The position numbers were made by a program, and so were the translations under genes. The notes beneath the pieces were generated by a model. That model did not search any database. It was not told where the DNA came from and worked only from the letters and a program-made list of their open reading frames with translations. Below are positions 7,588 to 14,857 of a DNA stretch of 64,000 nucleotides, piece by piece (the first letter of the stretch is position 1; each line of letters begins with the position of its first letter). Source of the DNA: Rugamonas apoptosis (lineage in GTDB: Bacteria > Pseudomonadota > Gammaproteobacteria > Burkholderiales > Burkholderiaceae_D); assembly GCF_014042355.1 (NCBI RefSeq), contig NZ_JACEZU010000009.1, forward strand, positions 124,001 through 188,000, written 5' to 3'.

Positions 7588-7668
7588 TGGCACCAATTAT
7601 CGGGCGCCGCGCGCGGCGGCAATACGGGAAAACAGCGAATCGGCACTCGTGATCGGCTGCGGCGCGGG

Positions 7669-7685
7669 CTAGCGATTTTCGCTAG
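7669..7685. promoter_or_regulatory. Inverted repeat between CYTH gene and pqqE
   Basis: A perfect 7-bp inverted repeat, CTAGCGA-ttt-TCGCTAG, sits 9 bases beyond the CYTH stop codon. No T run follows on either strand, so an intrinsic terminator is unlikely. It could be an operator for the pqqE promoter or a hairpin at the CYTH message end. Confidence 0.3.
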
Positions 7686-7694
7686 TGCCAGCGT

Positions 7695-8159
7695 TTACCA
7701 GCGGGTGTAGGGATGGCGGATCAGGTTGGCGTTGAGGTAGCGCACATCGGACGTCACTTCCTCGCCCACCCAGTCCGGCTTGTCGAACGCCTCGTCTTCG
7801 CTACCGAGCTCAATCTCGGCCACCACCAGGCCCGCGTTGGCGCCCAGGAACTCATCCACTTCCCATACATGCGGTCCGATGGCGATGCGGCTGCGGTACT
7901 TTTCGATCAGCGGCTGCTCGCACAGGCCATCCAGCAGCTCGGCCGCCTCATCCAGCGGGATCGGATACTCCCACTCGCCCCGGCTGGCGCCCACCGTGCG
8001 GCCCTTGATGGTCAGCGTCGCCTGCTCGCCTTCGATGCGGACCCGTACCACCCGCTCCTTGTGCGAGGACAGATAGCCCTGCCGCAGCAACACGGGCTGG
8101 CCCAAACTGCGCCAACCCTCGCCTTGCAGCAGGAACTTGCGTTCGATCTCGACGCCCAT
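7695..8159 (-). CDS. CYTH domain protein (inorganic triphosphatase type)
   Basis: A 154-aa CYTH-fold protein. The signature ExExK appears as EIERKF at residues 4-9, followed by alternating charged strands (VVRVRIEGEQATLTIKG, EVDEFLG, VVAEIEL) that line the metal/triphosphate tunnel. Bacterial members of this size hydrolyse tripolyphosphate or act as class IV adenylate cyclase-like enzymes; the sequence alone does not decide which. It starts 2 bases after the M14 peptidase stop, so the two are co-transcribed. It may share a transcript with pqqE downstream, but a 150-base gap with inverted repeats intervenes. Confidence 0.88.
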   Translation of the reverse strand: MGVEIERKFLLQGEGWRSLGQPVLLRQGYLSSHKERVVRVRIEGEQATLTIKGRTVGASRGEWEYPIPLDEAAELLDGLCEQPLIEKYRSRIAIGPHVWEVDEFLGANAGLVVAEIELGSEDEAFDKPDWVGEEVTSDVRYLNANLIRHPYTRW

Positions 8160-8161
8160 GC

Positions 8162-9283
8162 TCAGTCCAGCGACAGCAGGATCGGTTGCAGAATGGCCGC
8201 GCCCAGCGCCTTGCTGCGCGCGCCGTTCCAGCCCACGTGCGCATCCGGCAGATCGGCGTTGTCCTTGAACGGCATTTCCAGCGTCAGTGACAGGCAGCCG
8301 AAATGGTGGCCCACGTATTTCGACGCCAGCGTCAGCATGTCTTCCTTGTACTTGCTGGCCGCGTAGCCGTACTTGTCCTGGAAGTCCGGGCTGGCCTGCT
8401 TGTAGCGGTCGATGAACGCTTGCTGCGCGCCACGGCGTTCATCGCTGAAGTTCTCCAGCATCTCGTTACCGGCCACGAAGTTGTACGGCAGCGCTTCGTC
8501 GCCGTGGATGTCGAAGAACATGTCGATGCCCGTCTCGTGCATCTTCTGCTTCACTACCAGTACTTCCGGGCTGCGTTCGGCGGTCGGCGTCATCCACTCG
8601 CGGTTCAAATTGGCGCCGGCCGCGTTGGTGCGCAGGTTGCCGCGCACCGAGCCGTCCGGGTTCATGTTCGGGACCACGTAGAACACGCAGCGTTGCAGCA
8701 GCTTGCGGGCGATCGGGTTGGCGTCGTCCAGCAGCGCATCGATCATGCCTTCGATGAACCATTCAGCCATCGATTCACCGGGATGCTGGCGCGCGATGAA
8801 CCAGATCTTCTTTTCCGCCTTGGGGTCGCCGATCACGACCAGATTCATGTCGCGGCCATCGACCGTGTTACCCAGGTCAAGCACGCGCGCCACCGGATTC
8901 TCGGCCACTTCGCCCAGCAGGCGCAGGTGGCGTTCGAACGAGTACGGCTCGAAATAGGCGTAGTACACGCTGTCCAGTTCCGGCGTATGGTGGATGGTCA
9001 TCACCTGGCCGTCGAACGAGGTGGGCACCTGGAACCAGTTCTCGCCGTCGTAGCTGGCGCGCGCCTGGTAGTCCTCGTAGCCCTTGGCGTAGGTGGCGGC
9101 GCCGGCGTTCAGGAACTTCATGGTGCAGGCCTGGCCGCGCGCGCCCTGCAGGCGGAAGTGGAACCACTGGCGGATATCGGCGCTGTTGTCCTGGCGCAGA
9201 TTCAGTTCGATGGTGGCGGCGCTGTCCGCGCGCAGCACTTCGATGGCGCCGGAGTCGAAGTTTTGGCTGATTTTGATGGTCAT
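8162..9283 (-). CDS. M14 cytosolic-type zinc carboxypeptidase
   Basis: A 373-aa metallocarboxypeptidase of the cytosolic (M14D, CCP-like) group. An N-terminal beta-sandwich of about 120 residues (the CCP N-domain) precedes the catalytic domain. Zinc ligands are H167 and E170 in ARQHPGES and H260 in FFDIHGDE; the substrate-binding NPDGSVRGNLRTNAAGANLNREW follows the pattern of the family, and E336 in SLTLEMPF is the catalytic glutamate. No signal peptide is present. The ATG at 9283 is chosen because the N-domain begins there; the upstream extension is low-complexity. It removes C-terminal residues from an unknown protein or peptide. Its position two genes upstream of pqqE makes a peptide-trimming role conceivable but unsupported otherwise. 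Confidence 0.9.
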   Translation of the reverse strand: MTIKISQNFDSGAIEVLRADSAATIELNLRQDNSADIRQWFHFRLQGARGQACTMKFLNAGAATYAKGYEDYQARASYDGENWFQVPTSFDGQVMTIHHTPELDSVYYAYFEPYSFERHLRLLGEVAENPVARVLDLGNTVDGRDMNLVVIGDPKAEKKIWFIARQHPGESMAEWFIEGMIDALLDDANPIARKLLQRCVFYVVPNMNPDGSVRGNLRTNAAGANLNREWMTPTAERSPEVLVVKQKMHETGIDMFFDIHGDEALPYNFVAGNEMLENFSDERRGAQQAFIDRYKQASPDFQDKYGYAASKYKEDMLTLASKYVGHHFGCLSLTLEMPFKDNADLPDAHVGWNGARSKALGAAILQPILLSLD

Positions 9284-9398
9284 TGCTGGTTCCGTAAGAA
9301 TGGAGTTACCGATGCCGCTATTTTCCCGGTTTTGGCGCGATTCTCCAAGCGTGCCGCCGGCCAGTTTTGGCCACATGCAAAATATTCATACTGCGAAT

Positions 9399-9432
9399 AA
9401 AAAAAAGCCCGGCGATTATTCATCACCGGGCT
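9399..9432 (-). terminator. Terminator after the CoA-transferase gene
   Basis: On the minus strand AGCCCGG (9432-9426) pairs with CCGGGCT (9412-9406), extended by a G-T and a G-C pair, and is followed by eight consecutive T (9406-9399). It lies about 20 bases past the CoA-transferase stop codon and isolates that gene from the M14 peptidase gene. Confidence 0.92.
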
Positions 9433-9451
9433 AAAGCCACTTCAAAATCGG

Positions 9452-10954
9452 TCAGATCGAGGTCGTCGGGCGCATGTCGCCCGTCTCGCGGTAGCGCGTA
9501 TGCCACGACAAGGCCTGCTCCAGCACGTGCGGCGTTTGCCCGCCGCGCAGCAAGGCTTGTTCGACGTAGGCGCACAACGCCGGACGGTACTCGGGATCGG
9601 CGCAGCGTTCGATGATCAGCGGCGCGCGCTCGCGCGGCGCCAAGCCACGCAGGTCGGCCAGGCCCCATTCCGTCACCAGCACGTCCACGTCGTGTTCCGT
9701 GTGGTCCACGTGGGACACCATCGGCACCACGCTCGAAATCTTGCCGCCCTTGGCCGCCGCCTTGCTGACGAAGATGGACAGCGCGCCGTTGCGGGCGAAG
9801 TCGCCCGAGCCGCCGATGCCGTTCATCATGTGCGTGCCGCCCACGTGGGTGGAGTTGACGTTGCCGTAGATGTCGAATTCCAGCGCCGTGTTGAGCGCGA
9901 TGATGCCGAGCCGCCGCACCACTTCCGGATGGTTGCTGATCTCCTGCGGCCGCAGGATCACGCGCTGGCGGTAGTGTTCCAGTTCGCGGATGAACTTGTC
10001 GTGCATGGGGGCCGACAAGGTGATCGAGGACGCCGACGCCATCGCCAGCTGGCCCGAATCGAGCAGCTCCAGCGCGCTGTCCTGCAGCACTTCGGAATAC
10101 ATGGTGAGGTTACGGAACGGCGAATCGACCAGCCCATGCAGCACGGCGTTGGCGATGGTGCCGATGCCGGCCTGCAGCGGCAGCAGCTCCGGCCCCATGC
10201 GCCCGGCCTTGACTTCCCCTTCCAGGAACGCGATCACGTGGCGCGCGATGGCGTCCGTCTCCGCGTCCGGCGGCAGCGCGTTGGACGGGCTGTCCGGGCT
10301 GTCCGTGATGACGATGGCGGCGATGCGCGACGGGTCGACGGGAATGGTGGTCGAGCCGATACGCTGCCACGGCGTGAGCATGGGAATGGCGCCCCGGTGC
10401 GGACGGGCCGCCGGCAGGTAGATGTCGTGCAGGCCTTCCAGCGCCAGCGGCGCGCTCAAATTGATCTCGACGATGACCTGGCGCGCCTGCTGCACGAAGC
10501 TGGCGCTGTTCCCGACCGACATGGTGGGCACGATGCCGCCTTCGGGGGTGATGGCCACCGCTTCCACCACGGCGATATCGATGCCGTGCAGGTCGCCCGA
10601 ACGCAGTTGTTCGGCCGTCTCCGACAGGTGCTGGTCGATGAACATCACTTCGCCGCTGTTGATCTTGCGGCGCAGCGCGGCGTCGCTCTGGAACGGCATG
10701 CGGCGCGCCACCACACCGGCGTTGGCCATCAGGCCGTCGCTGTCGTTGCCCAGCGAGGCGCCCGTCACCAGCGTCAGTTGCAGCGCTTCCTGGCGCGAAC
10801 GTTCCACCAGCGCCAGCGGCAACGCCTTGGCGTCGCCGGCGCGGGTGAAGCCGCTCATGCCCACGGTCATCCCGGTGCGGAACAGGGCGGCGGCCTGCTG
10901 GGCCGTCATCAGTTTTTCCATCAGCGCCGGATGGCGGATACGGTCTTGGTACAT
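9452..10954 (-). CDS. Acetyl-CoA hydrolase/succinyl-CoA:acetate CoA-transferase family
   Basis: A 500-aa family I CoA-transferase (SucC/AarC/Cat1 type) that moves CoA between acyl-CoA and carboxylates such as succinate, acetate or propionate. The catalytic glutamate is E288 in MYSEVLQDS; other conserved segments are VGMSGFTRAGDAKALP near the N-terminus, the oxyanion glycines in QAGIGTIANAV, and GGSGDFARNGALSIF. A good GAGGAG precedes the start codon. It is transcribed away from a LysR gene across a 99-base promoter region and closed by its own terminator, so it forms a single-gene unit probably controlled by that regulator. Substrate preference cannot be told from sequence. Confidence 0.92.
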   Translation of the reverse strand: MYQDRIRHPALMEKLMTAQQAAALFRTGMTVGMSGFTRAGDAKALPLALVERSRQEALQLTLVTGASLGNDSDGLMANAGVVARRMPFQSDAALRRKINSGEVMFIDQHLSETAEQLRSGDLHGIDIAVVEAVAITPEGGIVPTMSVGNSASFVQQARQVIVEINLSAPLALEGLHDIYLPAARPHRGAIPMLTPWQRIGSTTIPVDPSRIAAIVITDSPDSPSNALPPDAETDAIARHVIAFLEGEVKAGRMGPELLPLQAGIGTIANAVLHGLVDSPFRNLTMYSEVLQDSALELLDSGQLAMASASSITLSAPMHDKFIRELEHYRQRVILRPQEISNHPEVVRRLGIIALNTALEFDIYGNVNSTHVGGTHMMNGIGGSGDFARNGALSIFVSKAAAKGGKISSVVPMVSHVDHTEHDVDVLVTEWGLADLRGLAPRERAPLIIERCADPEYRPALCAYVEQALLRGGQTPHVLEQALSWHTRYRETGDMRPTTSI

Positions 10955-11053
10955 GCGGTGCTCCTCGCTCTTTTTGATTGGATACGAACAAGTATAGAAT
11001 TGGAGCTGTATGCGTTTTATGACTTATATTCCCTACTTTCATTCGGATTTTTC
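10955..11053. promoter_or_regulatory. Divergent promoter, CoA-transferase / LysR gene
   Basis: This AT-rich 99-base interval contains the inverted repeat ATAC-N6-GTAT (10982-10995). On the minus strand a TATACT hexamer overlaps it, in the right place for the -10 of the CoA-transferase gene. A LysR box overlapping the target promoter is the usual arrangement. Confidence 0.4.
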
Positions 11054-11944
11054 ATGGACCTCCGCTCGCTGCGCTACTTCGTCGAAACCGTCAAACTGAA
11101 CAGCTTCACGCTGGCGGCCGAATCGCTGCACGTGACCCAATCGACCATCAGCAAGATGGTGCGCCAGCTGGAGGACGAGGTGGGTGCCCAGTTGCTGGTC
11201 CGCGATGGCCGCAAACTGTCGCTGACGGACACCGGCCAGGTGGTGTACGCGCGCGGCGAGGACATGCTGGCCGCCATGCGCCAGCTGAACCTGGAACTGC
11301 GCGACATCCAGAGCGCCAAAACGGGCAGCCTGACGGTGGGCATTCCGCCCATGATCAATTTGCTGTTTACGCCCGTGCTGAAAGCGTTCCGCCAGCGCCA
11401 CCCCGACATCGTGCTCACGCTGCACGAAGGCACGGGCCAGGATATCGAACGCCAGGTGGCGGCCGGCGAACTGGAAATCGGCATGACGGTGCTGCCGGCC
11501 GATCCGGCGCTGCCGCTGGAAACGGTACGCATCGCCAGCTACCCGCTGTGGGCGTTGGCGGCGGCCGGCACCTTCCCCAGGAAACGCAGCGCGTTACCGT
11601 TCAAGGCCCTGGCCGGGCTGCCGCTGGTGCTGCTCAAGGATGATTTCGCGCTCACCCGCAACCTGCGCGCGGCGTTCCGCGAAGCCGGCTTCGAACCGCA
11701 GGTGGCGGCCCAGAGCGGCCAGTGGGACTGGCTGGTGGCGATGGCCTCGGCCGGCATGGGCGTGGCGCTGGTGCCGGAACCGTTCATCCACCGCCTCGCC
11801 ATCGGCAAGCTCGATGCGCTGCCGCTGGTGGAGCCGCGCCTGCAATGGCAGGTGGCGCATGTATGGAACGGCCGCTACCTGTCGCATGCCGCGCGCGCCT
11901 GGCTGGACGTGTGCCGCCAGGTACTGGGCGCGCCCACGCCCTGA
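11054..11944 (+). CDS. LysR-family transcriptional regulator
   Basis: A 296-aa LysR-type regulator. The winged helix-turn-helix spans about residues 1-62 (MDLRSLRYFVETVKLNSFTL, then ESLHVTQSTISKMVRQLEDEVGAQLLVRDGR), followed by a linker helix and a two-lobed periplasmic-binding-protein-like effector domain (GSLTVGIPPMINLLF onward). It most resembles the CynR/CidR-like group. It is transcribed divergently from the CoA-transferase gene and probably controls it in response to a small organic acid. The start is the ATG at 11054 where the canonical N-terminus begins; the frame is open far upstream, antisense to the CoA-transferase gene, but that is not a gene. Confidence 0.92.
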   Translation: MDLRSLRYFVETVKLNSFTLAAESLHVTQSTISKMVRQLEDEVGAQLLVRDGRKLSLTDTGQVVYARGEDMLAAMRQLNLELRDIQSAKTGSLTVGIPPMINLLFTPVLKAFRQRHPDIVLTLHEGTGQDIERQVAAGELEIGMTVLPADPALPLETVRIASYPLWALAAAGTFPRKRSALPFKALAGLPLVLLKDDFALTRNLRAAFREAGFEPQVAAQSGQWDWLVAMASAGMGVALVPEPFIHRLAIGKLDALPLVEPRLQWQVAHVWNGRYLSHAARAWLDVCRQVLGAPTP

Positions 11945-12024
11945 CGGCACGCGCCGATGCGGGGCCGCGATGCCGGGGCGCGACGCAGTGTCTGTGGTCG
12001 CGGTATGGGATCAGCGATGCGGGA

Positions 12025-13149
12025 TCAAGCCGAGGGCGCCGGCGGCAGCTCGTGGATGGCCACGCCTTCGATCGGATCGACCTCGTGTTCCCACGGCTTG
12101 AGCGCGATGAAGCGCTGGGTGTCGTCGTAGCCGGCCTGCCAGCGCTGGCGTATGCCCTGCGCGCTGAAGTCGATATCCTTGGTATGGTCCTCGCCGCCCA
12201 GCCGTGGCGCCTTGAGCGCGACGATGTGCATGGTGGTACCGCAACCCCACGCTGCCAGCTCGCGCACCTCGGGCGAACCGGCCGCCTCGTCCGACAGGTG
12301 CAGCGTCAGTTGCCGGATCACGTGGCGCAGCCGGTGCAGCTTGCGCTGCTGCTCGACATTGCCGGCGCGGCTGGCGTACTGGATCTCCTTGTGCTTGTCG
12401 AGCACCTCCAGCACGCTTTGCGGTTCGCTGCCGTCCGGGTTCCATACCTGTACGGAAAAAATCACGGAACTGCGGCGCGGTTCGTCGTCCAGCACCGCTT
12501 CGATGGGGGTGTTGGAATAGATGCCGCCATCCCAATACGGTTCGCCGTCTACCCGCACGGCCGGAAACGCGGGCGGGATGGCGCCCGACGCCATCACGTG
12601 CGAAGCGTTCAACGTCTCCCTGCGGGTGTCGAAATAGCGCATGGCGCCGCTGCGGGCGTTGACGGCGCCCACCGTCAGGCGGGTGTGGCCGCCATTGAGG
12701 TAATCGAAATCGACCAACGTGTCGAGCGTGGTGCGCAGCGGCGCCGTGCGGTAGTAGGCCGCCTGCTCCACGCCCAGCTTCACTTCCGGTCCCCACCACG
12801 CTGCCAGGTTGGGTTCGAAGAAGGCCGGGATGCCCTGCCCCATCGTCACCAGGTTGGCCAGCGCACGCGGTATGGCCGAAAATCCCAGCGCACCCAGCGC
12901 GTTCTGCTCCATCTGGCCCCAGAACTGGCGCAGCCGGTCGAGCCGGTGGTGGGGCAGATTGCCGGCGATGATGGCGGCGTTGACGGCGCCGATCGACGTA
13001 CCGATCACCCAGTCCGGCTCCACGCCCGCCTCGTGCATGGCCTGGTACACGCCCAGCTGGTAAGCACCCAGCGCACCGCCGCCCTGCAGCACCAGCACCA
13101 CCTGGCCCGGCATGGACGGATGGGAATGACGGGTGGGCGTTCGGTTCAT
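12025..13149 (-). CDS. Patatin-like phospholipase with C-terminal DUF3734
   Basis: A 374-aa patatin-family lipid acyl hydrolase. The oxyanion GGGALG is at 23-28, the nucleophile Ser52 in GTSIG, and the dyad Asp207 in YWDGGIYSN. The C-terminal 110 residues (from RAGNVEQQRKLHRLRHVIRQL on) look like the DUF3734 extension found on a subset of bacterial patatins. No signal peptide is visible, so a cytoplasmic enzyme acting on membrane lipids or polyhydroxyalkanoate granules is likely. GGAGGT lies 4 bases before the ATG. It converges with the upstream LysR gene and has its own promoter region. Confidence 0.9.
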   Translation of the reverse strand: MNRTPTRHSHPSMPGQVVLVLQGGGALGAYQLGVYQAMHEAGVEPDWVIGTSIGAVNAAIIAGNLPHHRLDRLRQFWGQMEQNALGALGFSAIPRALANLVTMGQGIPAFFEPNLAAWWGPEVKLGVEQAAYYRTAPLRTTLDTLVDFDYLNGGHTRLTVGAVNARSGAMRYFDTRRETLNASHVMASGAIPPAFPAVRVDGEPYWDGGIYSNTPIEAVLDDEPRRSSVIFSVQVWNPDGSEPQSVLEVLDKHKEIQYASRAGNVEQQRKLHRLRHVIRQLTLHLSDEAAGSPEVRELAAWGCGTTMHIVALKAPRLGGEDHTKDIDFSAQGIRQRWQAGYDDTQRFIALKPWEHEVDPIEGVAIHELPPAPSA

Positions 13150-13249
13150 GCGACCTCCGCGCGGCTGACTGCGATCAGTGGGAAACCTGATTGTAGTGCA
13201 GTTCCGCGCGGAGGCGCTTGTCCATCGACAGGCGTACCACGCCAGCGCA

Positions 13250-14716
13250 TTACGCCACTTCGACGCCGCGCGCCTTGAGCGCGGCCCGCACGCCGGCGCC
13301 ATAGGCCGGATCGGCACGGTCGAACAAGGCCAGTTGGCGCAGCACGATCTCCGACGGCACCTGGCTCAAGGGACCGGCCAGGTTGTCGAACAGGTTCTGG
13401 CGCTCCTGGGCAGGCAGCAGGCGGAACAGGTTGCCGGCCTGGGTGAAGTCGTCCTCCTGCCCGCGTCCGTCGTAGCGGCCGGCGCCGCCGTGCAGCGCCA
13501 GCGCCGGTTCGCCATGCCCCAGGCCGGACGGATGGCTGCCTTCGGCCGCCACGGTGGCATAGTTGGGCGCGGCGCCGCCGTTCTGGATCGCCATGGCGCC
13601 GTCGCGCTGGTGGTTGTGGAACGGGCAGCGCGGCGCGTTCACGGGCAGGTGCTGGTGGTTGGTGCCCACCCGATACAGCTGCGCGTCATGGTAGGCGAAC
13701 AAACGGCCTTGCAGCATCTTGTCCGGCGAGTAGCCCATGCCCGGCACCGCGTTGGCGGGCGAGAAAGCGGCCTGCTCCACTTCCGCATGGTAGTTGTCGG
13801 GATTGCGGTTCAGTTCCAGCACGCCCACCGGCAACAGCGGGAAGTCCTGGTGCGGCCAGACCTTGGTCAGGTCGAACGGATTCCAGCCGGTGCGCGCTTC
13901 CCACTCGACCAGTTGCTGTTCCGTGGCCACCTGCAGTTTCACTTCCCACTGCGGGAAGCGCCCTTCGGCGATGGCGCCGAACAGGTCGCGCTGGGCGTAA
14001 TCGGGATCGGCCCCGGCCAGTCGCCCTGCCTCGCCCGCGCTCAGGTTGCGGATGCCCTGGCGCGTCTTGAAATACCATTTGACGTAGACCTTCTCGCCGG
14101 CCGCGTTGATCAGGCTATAGGTGTGGCTGCCAAAGCCGTCCATGTGGCGGTAGCCGTCCGGCGTGCCACGGTCCGAGAACAGCATCGTCACCTGGTGCAG
14201 GCTCTCGGGCGCCTTGCTCCAGAAATCGAACATCATGCTGGCCGATTTCAGGTTGGTCTGCGGATCGCGCTTCTGGGTGTGGACGAAGTCGGGGAACTTG
14301 ATGGGGTCCTTGATGAAGAACATGGGGGTGTTGTTGCCCACCAGGTCCCAGTTGCCTTCCTCCGTGTAGAAGCGCACGGCGAAGCCGCGTGGATCGCGCT
14401 CGGTGTCGGCGCTGCCGCGCTCACCGCCCACGGTGGAAAAGCGCACGAAGGTGGCGGTCTGCTTGCCCACGCCGGCGAACAGCCTGGCCTTGGTGTAACG
14501 CGAGATATCGTGCGTGACGGTGAAAGTGCCGTAGGCGCCCGAGCCCTTGGCGTGCACCACGCGCTCGGGGATGCGCTCGCGGTTGAAGTGCTGCAGTTTT
14601 TCGATCAAATGAAAGTCCTGCAGCAGCAGCGGGCCGCGCGGGCCGGCGCTGGCCGAATTCTGGTTGTCGGCGGCGGGAATGCCGGAAGCGGTGGTGACGG
14701 GTGGTTGGTGGCGCAT
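13250..14716 (-). CDS. Monofunctional heme catalase
   Basis: A 488-aa small-subunit (clade 3-like) catalase that dismutates hydrogen peroxide. Distal histidine H56 lies in ERVVHAKGSGAYG, distal asparagine is N129 in VGNNTPMFFIKD, and the heme-ligand tyrosine is Y342 in RLFAYHDAQLYRVG. The segment RFSTVGGERGSADTERDPRG is typical. No signal peptide is present, so it is cytoplasmic. AGGAG seven bases upstream supports the ATG at 14716. The promoter region before it (to about 14857) is AT-rich; no OxyR gene is in the window. Confidence 0.96.
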   Translation of the reverse strand: MRHQPPVTTASGIPAADNQNSASAGPRGPLLLQDFHLIEKLQHFNRERIPERVVHAKGSGAYGTFTVTHDISRYTKARLFAGVGKQTATFVRFSTVGGERGSADTERDPRGFAVRFYTEEGNWDLVGNNTPMFFIKDPIKFPDFVHTQKRDPQTNLKSASMMFDFWSKAPESLHQVTMLFSDRGTPDGYRHMDGFGSHTYSLINAAGEKVYVKWYFKTRQGIRNLSAGEAGRLAGADPDYAQRDLFGAIAEGRFPQWEVKLQVATEQQLVEWEARTGWNPFDLTKVWPHQDFPLLPVGVLELNRNPDNYHAEVEQAAFSPANAVPGMGYSPDKMLQGRLFAYHDAQLYRVGTNHQHLPVNAPRCPFHNHQRDGAMAIQNGGAAPNYATVAAEGSHPSGLGHGEPALALHGGAGRYDGRGQEDDFTQAGNLFRLLPAQERQNLFDNLAGPLSQVPSEIVLRQLALFDRADPAYGAGVRAALKARGVEVA

Positions 14717-14857
14717 GGCTGGACTCCTGGTCTGTTTGAGCAATGAAGCCAGTCTAAGCGTCGTCATCCATAAACAAAAGCTATAAATTTATATGGAATC
14801 GATAGAAAATATAAATAACCATGCACGTGCCCCTGTTCCCACATCCCGCCGCCCCGC

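Noticed and set aside
9500-11053. Very long upstream extension of the LysR gene frame (to 814 codons)
   Set aside because: The extension runs antisense through the CoA-transferase gene. The LysR N-terminus is canonical from the ATG at 11054.
14757-14857. Possible OxyR site upstream of the catalase gene
   Set aside because: On the minus strand CTAT-N7-ATAT fits one half of the ATAG-N7-CTAT pattern, but the outer elements do not match. AT-rich sequence makes chance matches likely.
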